This document shows positions 1 to 11,814 of a stretch of DNA of 64,000 bases, one piece after another. The DNA is from Streblospio benedicti (Eukaryota > Annelida > Polychaeta > Spionida > Spionidae). The DNA is taken from positions 46,014,703-46,078,702 of the forward strand of contig CM032666.1 of NCBI GenBank assembly GCA_019095985.1, in the 5' to 3' direction. The position numbers and the translations under genes were made by a program. The notes under the pieces are model-generated. The model was not told where the DNA came from, ran no database searches, and was given only the letters and a program-made list of their open reading frames with translations. The stretch's first letter is position 1. Each line of letters opens with the position of its first letter.

Positions 1-1670
1 ATGTCAACAAAGCAACAAAGCCAAATGATAGTCTTTTTCTGATAACGTTTTCGTGGACACTGATCGCATATTGCCCGTCGCTGACAGAAAAGACTTCCAG
101 GGCATCCTAGCTCTGTCGTTACGATTCTGTGTTTGATGCAAAATATCAAGGCTACAACGGTTTCTTTGGAAAACACGAAGCAGTAGTAAACATGGGACCA
201 GTCCTTCCACCCCAAAGAAAAGGCCGCGTACCACAGTATTCCAAAAATAAGTTAGATGAGTTACAAGAGGCATTTGACCAATTGGAAACAGCAGGCGTAG
301 TCCAGAGACCTGTAGATGCTAATGTAGTCATCGAATATCTGAACCCGTCATTTTTTCGTCAAGAAACCCAGTGGAGGGTATCGCCTAGTAACTGCATTCG
401 CGATGTCGGCAGATACTGCAAGCCATCACCGTCCATCATGCCAGATGTTGACAGTACATTACGCATCATAGCAAGCTGGAAGTATATCATTGTCACTAAC
501 CTTACCACCGCATTCTACCAGATTCCTTTGTCTCATGAATCACAGAAGTTCTGCGGTGTAGCTGCCCACTTTAAAGGGACACGTGTATATCGTAGAGCTA
601 CCATGGGTATGCCTGGGTCCGAAACAGAATTAGAGGAGTTAATGTGCAAAGTTGTGGGTCATATGGTTCCGAAGGCAGCGTTGCCAAGCTTCGCAGATGA
701 CTAGTATTGTGGTGGGTAATACGCCAGCAGAGTTACTGAGAAACTTCAGTCGTCTCCTGGAAGCCTTAGAGAAATGTGATCTGCGTCTGAGCGCCAAAGA
801 AGACTATCATTTGTCCAGAGACAACAACTATCCTTGGCTGGATTTAGCAGGACGGTTCCATATGTGCAAGTCCCCATCGCATCTCCACTTTTGTGCCAGG
901 CCAAACCGCCATCAACGGTTAAAGGCATGAGGTCCTTCATCGGGGCATATAAATTCCTGAGTAGAGTTGTACCCGACTGTGCCACTGCGATATCACCCCT
1001 TGACGATGCCATTGCTGGTATGGCTAGTCAGGAGAAGGTTACGTGGACAGGACCGCTGCAGACACACTTCTCGCAAAAGCTCAACACCAGTTGCAGCAAC
1101 ACGAGAGCATCACGCTTCCTCTTTCCATGGATAAACTGTGGATTGTGACAGATGGTTCCGTGAAAAGCACAGGTATTGAGAGTACTTTTGTACATCAGTA
1201 GAGGGAAAAAGCTACTACTAGCCGGATTCTTCAGCGCGAAACTCGGTAAACATCACACAAAATGGCTCCCATGTGAGATTGAAACCCTGGGAATCACAAT
1301 GTCTGTAAAGCACTTCGCCCTGTTCATCGTATAATCCAAATATCAGTGTGTTCTGTGTTAACGGACAGCAAACCGTGCGTCCAGGCGATGGAGCTTACAG
1401 AGGAGAGTGGTCGGATAGCCCAAGGGTAGCTTACATTCGTATCAATGGCAAGTCACTATCAAGTATCTGTTCAGCATTTAGCAGGCAGAGTAAACGCACC
1501 ATCTGATTTTGCCAGCCGCAATGTGCCTGAGTGTACAAATCCGTCGTGTCAGATATGCTGTTTCGTCAATATGAGCTCTGAGTGTGTTGTCCGCACCTTA
1601 CAAGTGAGTGATGTTCTATCTGGATCAGGAGTAACACCATTTGCAAACAGACCATCATGGATATCGTTAC
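1..1670 (+). mobile_element. Broken partial copy of a Ty3/gypsy-like LTR element
   Basis: This stretch runs parallel to about 14575-16206 of the fuller element at 12992-18040, at high identity with many small differences. It holds reverse-transcriptase-derived sequence (about 130-1010) followed by RNase H-derived sequence (about 1150-1500) and the start of the region leading to integrase. It is cut on the left by the window edge and has no LTR inside the window. It is a fossil with roughly ten or more breaks. At about 1671 it abuts the same non-element sequence that follows the 3' LTR of the second copy. The family call rests on the RT, RNase H, integrase order seen in the second copy. Confidence 0.85.
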
Positions 1671-1795
1671 GGCTGAAATCCCATTATTTTGGTGCCCTTA
1701 AAAATGTGGGGTCAGCTACCTTCTGTTCTATAACTATTTGGGCATCCATCACTTTAACATCACCTTGCATGGTGCCCCCACTTGCTGTTCCTCCA
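1671..1795. repeat. Duplicate of the flank that follows the second LTR element
   Basis: This sequence matches 18041-18165 almost base for base, including the first unit of the 31-bp minisatellite. The assembly gap begins inside that first unit, so the minisatellite probably caused the break in assembly. Sharing a flank means the two element copies are not independent insertions at unrelated sites, unless the flank is itself a dispersed repeat. Confidence 0.85.
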
Positions 1796-1895
1796 NNNNN
1801 NNNNNNNNNNNNNNNNNNNNNNNNNNNNNNNNNNNNNNNNNNNNNNNNNNNNNNNNNNNNNNNNNNNNNNNNNNNNNNNNNNNNNNNNNNNNNNN
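1796..1895. other. Assembly gap, 100 N
   Basis: A run of exactly 100 N, the usual placeholder for a scaffold gap of unknown size. The order and distance of the sequence on either side are therefore uncertain. Confidence 0.99.
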
Positions 1896-2150
1896 TGATG
1901 TTTGCCTTGAATTACCTTAAAACTTGTTGTTCAGAAAGGGGAGATGTTGTGGTTTTGTGTGTAAACTACGCTATTATGTGTCTTATGCATGTATTTGCTA
2001 TGTATAAATTGTATGTATGTAATGTACTATAATGACTGTAGACATGTTTAAGTATTGTATTGTAGAGTACTGTATATAGAATGCCATATCCATTTTTTAC
2101 TTTGAGACTGAAAGAATAAAGAATATTACTTAAATCATCATTGCTTCTGG
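1896..2150 (+). mobile_element. Probable 3' end of another LTR-type element (purine tract plus LTR)
   Basis: A purine run (agaaaggggaga, 1933-1944) is followed at once by TGTTGTGG, the layout of a polypurine tract and LTR start. About 165 bases further on is an AATAAA-type signal (about 2114), and a CA-ended boundary is plausible near 2148. It does not resemble the CGCCAG-starting LTRs at 12992 and 17798, so it belongs to a different family. No matching 5' LTR is in the window. The end point is approximate, and the element body, if any, lies in the gap. Confidence 0.45.
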
Positions 2151-2159
2151 ATCATCATC

Positions 2160-3730
2160 CACTATTATTCATATACAAATAAAAGTAGGCCTAATACGAA
2201 AAATATCTCTAATACGATAAAATGGTACTTTCGATGCCATAATTGCTTCTAAAGTCACAAATTCGTCTGCCAAATACGATATTTCCTTCATTTTCGTTCA
2301 GAATTTACTTAGCCTTAAACACATAGCGCGTTCTGTCACTCGCCAATAAAAACAGATGATTAAGACTGCATTTCTACTCGATGATTAGGGGACAGACTAC
2401 TATATCTTATGTGGTGTTATGCTTGTTAGAACATAATTAAAGAACAAAGGCCAGTTGAAAACAGAGGGGTGGTTATCGGTAATGACTCTGCAAACATTAC
2501 AAGCGGGCAGTTATAGGGATAGTTTAAGGTCAAGCAACAGGAAATGCAAACAATCACAGGTTAGGAATTCTTTTCAATCTATTGTGTTCTACTCGCCCCG
2601 GTTAAGGCTGCTGGTGGGTGGTTATCGACTCTGCAAACATTACAAGCATGATGTAAATGGGTAGTGGGTTGAAGTCCCGTTAATCAACATGACATTAACA
2701 ATGACTGCGCACACATTACAATCACAAGCTTAGAAACAAAGAAACTAAGAAACAAAGTACATGTAACAAATACAAGGGAGTGGTCCCTTTAGGAGGTTAA
2801 ATCAAAAGATGGTCCGAGACCTAAATTGATAGTACGCAGCAGTCACCAATTAAACTTACCATAACGGATTATTCTTTGTGAAAATGGATATTTTTGCTGA
2901 TATTAATATCTATTAGCGAAAAATATTCTTTTTACATCTAATAATCTATTTCCCAAACTTATATTTACAATTTGTGATAGTACACAATGTCTGCTATGTA
3001 CCGCAATGTCTTTTTGAAGGTGAGATACTGATATATCGCCCACGTGGTCGAGTTCCGACGTTCATTTTCCAAGTATTGATATAACGATAATATGCTTAAT
3101 ACGATATTAATTTGGCTTCTCATCAATATCGTAATAAACATATTGTACTGTATTACAAAAAATATTATGAAAAAATAACAGCATGAAAAAAACTAGGTCC
3201 TATAACATTTCTTTTTATGTGGATTGTGATAACTGTAAATACGTCATAGTAAAAAAATTGTATAGATATAAAAACACACACATAAAAATCATGAAATATA
3301 AGAGAATATATATACTTACAATTCAGATAACACTTGTAGTTCATGGTAAGTACTCTGTATGATATATTCTATGAGCGTAGAGAGAGGCACAGTTCCATGT
3401 TGTTGGGGGACCATTGCCCCCATCATTACACCATGACCTTCAGGCATCCTTATTTCTTAGTGGACCAAGCCTAGGTGAATAACAAGCATAAGTGTATTCA
3501 ATGAAGGACTGTAGACACATTCTCATTTCATAAAACAAGATATGTTATTTTCTATACATTTAACACAAGACCTCAAAAGAGCCCTCTTATATCATAGGAT
3601 ATATCTGACAAATACAAATGCATCAAGTGAAATTTAATAAAATATCAATGGTCATCAATGTTATTTATTACTAATATTATAGACACGGTCATAGTTCGAG
3701 CACGCCTGTATGTAACATAAGATTTTGTAT
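2160..3730. other. Non-coding AT-rich interval with a short direct repeat
   Basis: No gene is visible. A segment of about 30-40 bp (ggtggttatcg...actctgcaaacattacaagc) occurs at about 2467-2506 and again at 2618-2646, with a weaker echo near 2700. The rest is AT-rich with scattered short ORFs that resemble no family. Confidence 0.5.
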
Positions 3731-3732
3731 GA

Positions 3733-4245
3733 ATAAGCAGTTTTTACAGCAGGGGCAATATTGTCATAAAATGTTTTAGACACTGTAGTAATGTGGTAAA
3801 AAGTTTACTTTTTAAGACCTATTGTTCAAATATGTATTGTGCCTATCTATGGAGTAAATACAGTATTTATTCATTTAGAAAACTTAAGACATCTTTTAAC
3901 AGAATTTTTAGAATGTTGTTTAATATAGATAGAAGAGCCTCTATATCACATAATATGTTGTTGAACAATATTAGAGCTTTTGACGTTAATTATATTTTAA
4001 ATTTTAAAAATAGAATTGAAAAGTGCAATAACGTTTTAGTTCAGACTCTACTTGACTGCTGGCAGTACCCAAATTCATTATTATACCTAGAATGGAAAAA
4101 ACAACTGTACATTCTGTGATACGTTTGTGATTTTATGCATAGTTTTATTTATTTACTATTTATTTATGTATATATGTATATTTTATGTCTTTTCTATGGA
4201 ATTTAATCCAAAATAAATGTTTCTATTCTATTCTATATATATATA
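3733..4245 (+). mobile_element. 5'-truncated LINE, C-terminal end of the RT ORF plus 3' tail
   Basis: The frame ending at the stop at 4117-4119 reads like the segment downstream of the RT catalytic core in CR1/L2-like LINEs: a CSNVVKSLLFKTYCSN-type block, then YCAYLWSKYS, then FNRIFRMLF and NNIRAFDVNYILNFKNRI. The similarity extends upstream of any start codon to about 3733, so this is a truncated copy and not a small gene. After the stop come about 115 bp of AT-rich 3' UTR and a short tandem tail (attctattctatatata) near 4225-4245. The RT active site is missing. It is a dead copy; the exact clade is uncertain. Confidence 0.75.
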
Positions 4246-5320
4246 TTGCCTATATAAGCTGAAAGAGAACCAGAGTAATAATACAAGTGCCAATGTGGAG
4301 TGTATTTGTGAAGAAACTGATAGTAGTTTCAAATTATTTTTAGGACTAGACCCACAATGTCTCGAGCAATACATAAGTGCATCGACGTCACACACTTATT
4401 ATTGAAAAACGCATATGTACGGCATGGCTGCCGATTGTCAAAAAGAAAACAGATTTCTACAGAATACAGTTAATCATCACCTGTTATTTGTGTTTAAATG
4501 GCCAAATATTAATACTGTTGAGGAGGGAAAAGGCTATGCGTGAGAATGGCGCATTAGTATGATTATGTATGCGGGATTTTTTGAGTTAATGCACATTTTG
4601 TGCATTGCACATGCCCTTCCAAATCTCTGCCCATGTCAGATATTGTCACAGGCTTCATCATATGCCATTTTGAAACAGCGTCATCAGGATTAAAAATAGA
4701 TAACTTCATGTAAAACTTTATTAGGAATGATTTTACATAATTTATATTACTATAACTTTAATACCTTAAGTGTATAAAAAGAAGTTTCATCAGATTGACA
4801 TCTGTTTCCTACCTCAAAGTAGCCATTTGCCAAGTAGCACCTGCTACACATACTAGTGTACGACGCAACATGCCTTTATTACTACGCAAATACAGCAAAT
4901 ACAGACGCTGTTTCCAGCGCTAAAAAATTACCAGCTTGAACCAGTTGAAATCATTTTGTTCTTACAAATACAGATTGCGTTATGAACGTTTAAATGGCGC
5001 AGATCTAGCTGTATTCAAAGAAACTGCCCATATATCGCTGACAATAGTAACGAAAATCCCATAATAAAACCATGTCCCGGACGTCATGATATTTCAAGGG
5101 TCAAAAATTGTAAAACTACGAAAAAAAGAACGCACATTCACATTTCTGTAAATTAGAAAATCAATTAAATAAAAAGTCTATGTACTATCCTTTATATATC
5201 CATTCAGCAAAATTTTTCATTTACCGTATATTTGTGAACTTATTCACTTTATTGATTATGTTCTCAGGCTAAACGTCAACATACCGATGATACGATAAAC
5301 ACGTTTATGGATGTTGCAGG
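4246..5320. other. Non-coding AT-rich interval
   Basis: No gene, RNA gene or clear repeat was recognised. The short ORFs here show no family features. Confidence 0.5.
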
Positions 5321-5322
5321 TG

Positions 5323-6020
5323 GCGTGCCATTTAGGCAAAGGCATGATGTATTGTGAACAAAGTCGCTCCTCACGTCCTGCCAGGGTTCACATAACCGAC
5401 AGGACGGGTTGAATGGCGCCCTTCACGCGTGCAACACGTGAGCGCAGCCTCCACAGCTTGGACTCCCCAAACCGCACTCCTCCTCGTTGTGTACTTGAGA
5501 CATTGCGAACACCTCACACCCGGGCTCTCCAGCCTATAGCCGACGCCTCCGAGGGAGCCTATCGCCACTTGCTGTGTGAGGTGGTGTGCAAACCCCTGGT
5601 CTCATGAGAGGCCTCCCGCGGGAGGACTTCGCACCAGTGCTGACACGCGTGAAAGCTCCTGCTTATACACGAACGCGGGTCCCTAGTCCACGCAGAGTGA
5701 GCAGACGTCCAGGGGATGAGGGAGCCACAGGCTAGACCTCAGAGATGGGTGAATGTGGGCCCATCCTCCGTGGAGGGATGGGTTGTCAGCCCTACCTATG
5801 CAGTCCGAACCTGCCTTGTCAAAATCTGCAGCCCTAATGGCTCTTCAGTACTAGGTGGTAGTGTACTGGTCTTAATCCTACAAGTGGCCATAGTATGAAC
5901 ATAACAACCTCACAAGGTGTGTATAACAGGGGCTTATACTTAGTCCAGTGCAACCTGTGTTACTACTTTATACTGAGCGACCACCTAGTGTGGCCGCGCA
6001 CTGGAGACCCTAATAGAACT
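5323..6020. other. GC-rich block of unknown nature
   Basis: Composition rises sharply compared with both sides, with many CpG and inverted words such as cctcccgcgggagg near 5612. Open frames of about 60 codons exist on both strands, but none resembles a known protein and none is supported by splice-like context. It lies about 400 bp upstream of the LINE at 6400-7803 in the same orientation as its possible 5' region, yet no RT similarity connects them. It could be an old repeat or a CpG-rich regulatory block. Confidence 0.3.
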
Positions 6021-6399
6021 GGTTTTGTTACAGTATTCTGATTTAGAAATAGAGTTAGAATAAATATTTACACTTTAAAACTAATGTCCATATCATTTTT
6101 AATGAATTTATGGACATTTAACAGTCACATATTTATCTGAAGTAGTGCACTTGGAAAATGTCTTGTGCACTGGTAATTTTTTAAAGGAATCATCTGTAAA
6201 TTGTCTGGAACATGGTGAAATGGATATACATGTAGCTAGAGTTTACGAGCTTTGATGGTTAGTGACTACATATTTGATTCCTACAAAAGAGCTTCAATAC
6301 AATATTTCTATTTATTAGGAGATCCTGTCAAAGCGTTTTTCCCCCGGCTGAAGATAGTAGAACTAGATCTAGATCTACCAAAGTTAAAAACACAATTTG

Positions 6400-7803
6400 G
6401 GCATGATGGTTGGACGTTGGTACGCAGTACGTAGGTTGTCCCACATGCGCCGATGATACGGCGTTAGTACATCATAACAGTGTGGACATGCAGACCGCCA
6501 TACATGTGTGCGATAGCTTCGCAAGCAAACAACGATTTGAGTTTAGTGAAACAAAAACAAAGATTCTAGTCCATAGTAATCATTCTCATAAACCTAGGAA
6601 GCCTGAGCTTGAGGCTAGCATATGGTCACTTCAAAATTCCAAAATAGAAGTTGTTTCCCAACAAGAGCACTTGGGTATAACTAGGGAAAGCAATAATACA
6701 ACTATAGGTGAAACAATGATTGAAAATAGAATTCAATGTGGTAGGAGAGTTGTGTACTCACTATTCAAGGCTGGGATGCACGGCCTAAATGGTCTTAATC
6801 CGGCTACGTCTGTGAAACTTTGGGTTACATATGTGATCCCAGCGGTGATTCATAGCCTTGAGGCAACACTCCTGCCACCAACCGCAATTCAAAAACTTGA
6901 AGCTTTCCAAAGGAAAACTCTGAAACAACTACAATACTTTCCAGACTGCACCTCAAATGCAATAACCTATATGCTGTTAGGTATACTCCCGGTTGAGGCC
7001 GAAGTGGACAAACGAATACTGAATAAGTTTGGCTCGATAGTCAATGACCCTCGGTCTGCGGAGTATGAAATTGTTAAAAGACAACTTGCGGTCAAAGGTC
7101 TTACCAGTATGTCATGGACTACAAATATAAGACTTTTGACCCACAAATATGGACTACCCAGTGCCCACGAGGTTCTAATTAACCCACCCTCGAAAAACTC
7201 TTGGAAGTGTGTTGTGAAAGAAGCAGTCCTAGATTACCACCTCCAAAAACTCAAACGTGAGTGTGAAGGACTAAGCACTACTAGATATGTAAATTTAGGA
7301 GCCTGTTCCTTGAGAAAACCCCATCCTGGGTGGGTCCTCGCGGGTCCCAGTAGGAGAGAGTTGTCTAGAGCTATTATTAAAATGAGACTTCTCACGGGTA
7401 CATACCTCCTGGAGGGTCGAAAGTCGCATATGCACAAATCTGTAAAGACAGGAAGATGCCCCCTCTGCGACTCAGAAACAGAAACCAGGGAGCACTTCCT
7501 ACTTAAATGTGTAATGCTCGAAATGGTCCGTGAACCGTACATGTTTCACATTGGGAGATATGTCAACACCAGGTCTCTAAGTGACGATGATAGAGTAAGA
7601 CTGCTTCTCGATCCATCTCATTTTACACAAAACCAGGAACAACTACAGACATTGGAAGAAACTACACGAAGATTGTGCTACGCTTTACACCACCACCGTT
7701 TACAACTACTACAACGCAACGTGTAAATGCAGCTGCCTACCCTAGCAGTGATAGGGGTGCCGCTTAGAAAGTGGGAATCTCAAAACATTGAACATTGAAC
7801 ATA
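6400..7803 (+). mobile_element. 5'-truncated LINE with a long open C-terminal RT ORF
   Basis: An open frame of 438 codons (6410-7726) starts within the RT palm: VGCPTCADDTALV carries the ADD of the catalytic motif. It continues through the thumb-like IPAVIHSLEATLLPP region and ends with a CPLCDSETETREHFLLKC zinc-knuckle-like motif (C-x2-C-x8-H-x4-C), as in several non-LTR retrotransposon clades without RNase H. The first RT motifs and the endonuclease are absent, so this is a typical 5'-truncated insertion. The 3' UTR is only about 75 bp and ends in a short tandem tail (aacattgaacattgaac) at about 7786-7803. The frame has no stops over 1.3 kb, which suggests a recent insertion. The open frame should not be annotated as a host gene. 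Confidence 0.85.
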
Positions 7804-8070
7804 ACCTGTAATGAGCGGTCTCTTTCAGGTCGTTTTCTAACAAAGAGTATGGGGGCTATGATCCCAAGAAACGGTGATCGTAATCCTCATAATTTAGTGC
7901 TTTATCATGAAGTACATATGATTTAATTAGGGTGTCTATACCTTTAGAGAAACTCAAATTTGTTCCTGCGAACATCACGCATAATCTTTTTCGGTCACCG
8001 ATTGTGGCGAACGAGTTTGAAAAATGAGATTCGAAAGTAATAATCGAAACATACTTTCTATACAGAGCCG

Positions 8071-8078
8071 TATAAATA
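8071..8078 (+). promoter_or_regulatory. TATA-like box upstream of RAB39
   Basis: TATAAATA lies about 400 bp before the RAB39 start codon on the same strand. CCAAT-type motifs follow in both orientations (attgg near 8304, ccaat near 8338). These would give a 5' UTR of about 370 nt if used. This is motif evidence only. Confidence 0.3.
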
Positions 8079-8478
8079 AGCGCAACACATTGTTGCTCAC
8101 ATAGCGCAGAGGGACACGGAAAATGCTGTGATTGCATTATTTATTCATTGTAATTGAGCCACTGATAAAAATCGTCTTGGCTCTATTTTATGTCGAACCC
8201 ACATTCATACTTCGAATATAAAGATAAGATATTTAAGTCTTCTAAAAAAAAGAATCCTTTAAAAACATAACCGACTACTGAAAATGGTAAGACAATGCTC
8301 GTCATTGGACGCTACATCTCAACTTCAGGAGCTCTGTCCAATAACAAGGTTGCATTCAAACTGACCAGATAGTTATCAACAAATCAATGTGACAAAATGT
8401 CAAAATAGAAATATTGCAAAATAAATAATTCTTCAAAAACCTTATTGCAAACCTCGAAAGCACGTTTAATTGATTAAT

Positions 8479-9395
8479 ATGGTAGAACCCATATTTGACT
8501 ACCAATTTCGGCTAATTCTCATAGGAGATAGCACAGTAGGAAAAAGTTCTTTGCTGAAATATTTTACGGATGGTAAATTTGAAGAGATGTGTGACCCCAC
8601 CGTAGGGGTCGACTTTTACGCCAGATTGATAGAGGTAGAACCTGGGGTCAGAGTTAAGTTGCAACTGTGGGACACGGCTGGTCAAGAACGATTCAGGTTG
8701 GCTATATTGTTCTCACATTTGAAATGATTGCATTTTCAAACCATGAGCAATGATGGATTAATTTATAATAAATCTTTTTTACAGGGCATCAGATTTCTTA
8801 TATTTTTCTACCTTCTCGTTGTTGTTTTTTTGTCGATCCAATTATATGAAAAGAAATTAACCGGGGAAATTAATAAGTTAATAGATGCTCCTCTCCCATA
8901 TAAAAGAATATTATACAATTAATCAACTTTTAACCAAATTCATCACTTGATAATTGTTGCTTTTTCAGATCAATAACACGTTCATATTATAGAAATTCTG
9001 TTGGAGCAATATTGATGTACGATATCACTAAAATGGCAAGCTTTCAACACATTGATGATTGGTTAGAGGAAGCAAAACTTCACATTGAACCTCACAAAGC
9101 TGTTTACATGATTGTTGGACATAAAGCTGATATGGAGAGTCAAAGAGTCGTATCTTCCAGAAAAGGCAAGGCTTTTGCTGAGTTTCATGGATTAAAATTT
9201 CTTGAAACATCTGCAGTTACAGGCCAAAATGTTGAAGAATGCTTTGCCACAATAACAAAGGACATTTATTACATGTTGAAGGAAGGAGAAATTACTGTAG
9301 AAGAAGGTTGGGATGGTATTAAGAATGGATATGCTCGACCTAGAGGAAGTCTAACCTTAATGGAAGCTGAAGCAGAAAGTGGTGGATGTTGTTAA
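8479..9395 (+). CDS. RAB39: Rab39-type small GTPase, two exons
   Basis: A Ras-superfamily GTPase of the Rab39 group, which in animals acts in endosomal and Golgi vesicle traffic. Exons are 8479-8696 and 8969-9395; the 272-bp intron (GT...AG) splits the Arg73 codon after its second base. The spliced product is 214 aa, normal for Rab39. Visible motifs are P-loop GDSTVGKSS (16-24), switch I DPTVGVDF (39-46), [10 protein letters not shown] (64-73), GHKAD in place of NKxD (123-127; Rab39 proteins also have GHKxD), ETSA (152-155), the [13 protein letters not shown] block typical of Rab39, and a C-terminal CC for double prenylation. The ATG at 8479 has A at -3 and G at +4. Reading straight on from exon 1 gives a false short protein ending at 8727. 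Subfamily assignment is firm; the split into vertebrate RAB39A and RAB39B does not apply. Confidence 0.96.
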
Positions 9396-10510
9396 TTAAA
9401 ATTTACTAATATCTTTTTATTGATAATGCGTGTCTATCGTTTTGTTAGCATATTTCTGTTCTGGTGGTATGGGTGTGTGTTACTGTTTACAGGAACTTGA
9501 CATTGTTGTTTTCCTGTACATAGAGATGGTCTTGCCAGTGTATGTGGAAATGCTCTAAATTCACCATTCCTTGAATGTTGTAACTGAAGCTGGTGAGAAT
9601 TTAAGATCATGTGTTTCTTCATGTGTTTAATATGTCCTGTCCCATATCATTTGTACTCTGATAATAGACTTTTGAAATGTTTTTATGCATGTAATACTGA
9701 TGTCCATAAATATTATAAAAGATTTTTTTGCTGATCAATATTTGTATAGGTGAAGTGTAGAATGTAATGAACATTTAGATCTAGGATTAATAATCTGCAA
9801 ATTATAATAGGATGATGAATGTTGCACGATCCTTCACAGAGTAATCTTGCTAAATGTTGAATATTTGAACAATTTTATTCAGTATACTAAAATTAATACA
9901 ACTTGCTTTTTAACTAATGTAATATTTTATATTAGGTGTACTTATTTTGGTTGATATTCTCCTGTCGAATGATTCAAAATGATATGAGTTTCCTAGGATT
10001 AATATTTTTAAAGAAAATTGTCTTTTAGCTTATTGATATTGTCTTTATTAACAATATTTTTTTGTATAATTTTGCATAATATTGTTGAAGTTAATTAGTA
10101 ATTGCTTTTAAAATTTAATCTTTTTACAATATACTATTGGAAACCTGTGATCTGTTTTATTACAGGTATTGTGTTTATTGTGATTTTTTGTTGGTTTCTA
10201 ATTTACCATTTCCCATTCAAAGTAATCACTGTAACCACATTACGTGTGTGTTCTAGTCACAAATTATATAAGTTAATATTTGAAGTTATTCCATATTTGA
10301 TTTTAATAATGAAATCCAATTTAATGTGTGGTGTATGTACCTATTTCAATTGGTATAAACCCTTTTTATGGTTTGTAAGGTTCAAGCATAAGAAATCTCA
10401 TATTTATGGTATTATTTGTCCAGATAATTGCTCGTATACATCTTTTTATGTAGCCATTGATCATGTAACATTGACTTCTTTTGTTAATAAAAGTTTTCAC
10501 ATTGTATTCA
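9396..10510 (+). other. Probable RAB39 3' UTR
   Basis: An AT-rich stretch follows the RAB39 stop with no break in character. The clearest polyadenylation hexamer is AATAAA at 10486-10491, which would give a 3' UTR of about 1.1 kb. A 147-codon open frame inside it (10102-10545) is rich in F, I, Y and L, as expected by chance in AT-rich DNA, and resembles nothing known. Extent is inferred from the signal only. Confidence 0.45.
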
Positions 10511-11623
10511 AAAGTTTAAAACCTTTGATGCACAACGGTTATTAATTTCTTCTATATCATTCAAATGTTAATATCAATTGCATGGTTGAATCATATGCAA
10601 AGACGGGAGGACGGGTCACTTTGACGGTACATGTATATTCCCGGTAGCATGAAAAATCACACACAAATGTATGGAGACCTATGGACTTCTCATAAATTTG
10701 TGCCACTTTATTTTTAACGAATTATTTGTAATGATAAGCCGCTGTTCAGTATGTACATATCTTTTGATATAAAGCATTTTTACATATGGATATGCAGTGG
10801 TAAGAAATGCTGTCATCACTTTTCTGAAAATTGCATAATTTTCCTTTAAAAAGTAACTAATATATATTTACTCTGAAAATTTAGCAATTTTCAAGAAGTG
10901 CATTCCAAATGAGTTAAGTTTCTTATTTTTTTTGGAATTTTAAAAAAATATGCCTTAAATGATTGAATATTTTTCGGAAAAATGTGCACACTTGCTATGT
11001 TATGCCTCGTCACCCTCCTTTGCTTGAAGCCTGAAACACAACGCAATCAATGATTGTCCAGATGAACCTGTGATAAAGCATAGGCTCAATAGCAGGTAAT
11101 CCTATGAATGCTCAGCGCAGGTAATGCGAGTACTGGTATTGCCAGCCACTCGTAGACCAATATTAAAAAAATACCAATAAAACTCCGCAAGTATTATTTT
11201 ATGATAACACTACATGCACTAACGGTACAGTTTTGTGGAGATGAAGCTCAAACAGTTACTTGGGTTGGTTGTAATATTCGCCTAGTTGCCTACGATATCA
11301 CCATAACCCGCACGACACTTGGCGGAGAGCTGAGGCGGTAAGATATGAAGTAAAGTCTCCTTGCGTCGTTACCAGCGTGACCCTCGGGTGAATTCCTATC
11401 ATCCTAACACATAATAGCCATTTGTAAGGCTCCATAAGATTAATAAAATGTTAATCGTCCTGCCTATTTTCCTACACATAGGAGGGAGGTCAATTTTATT
11501 TTTTATTTTGCTGATTTTTCCGTCCTTATATTATAAAAAAAATTGAGGAGGGATTCACTTTTTATTTTTTATTTTTCTTCAGCGCGAAATCTTTCATTTT
11601 GAATATTGGGCCATGAATGAACT
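10511..11623. other. Non-coding interval
   Basis: No gene seen. Around 11480-11580 there is a run of ggaggga and ttttattttttattt words that recurs at about 11930-12020, suggesting a degenerate dispersed repeat. Confidence 0.4.
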
Positions 11624-11814
11624 ACATGTGCTTTGATTGTATGTGAACAATGTCTTTCTATTATCAAAATCATAAAACATCACTTAAAAAAACAACTTTT
11701 ATTGTATTGAGTTGCAATAACATGTGCTTTGATTGTATGTGAACAATGTCTTTCTATTATCAAAATCATAAAACATCACTTAAAAACAACTTTTATTGTA
11801 TTGAGTTGCAATAA
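11624..11814. repeat. Tandem duplication, two copies of a 96-bp unit
   Basis: The segment starting acatgtgctttgattgt at 11624 is repeated from 11720 with only a small difference in an A-run. The near identity means the duplication is recent or kept homogeneous. Confidence 0.95.

Noticed and set aside
7856-8137. 93-codon minus-strand open frame upstream of RAB39
   Set aside because: It shows no domain and overlaps the likely RAB39 promoter.
8470-8727. An 85-aa Rab-like open frame that ends just past exon 1
   Set aside because: It begins at a TTG and reads through the splice donor at 8697; the ATG at 8479 and the two-exon model give a full-length Rab39.
10102-10545. 147-codon open frame after RAB39
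   Set aside because: Its F/I/Y/L-rich composition is what AT-rich DNA gives by chance, it has no family features, and it lies in the likely 3' UTR.
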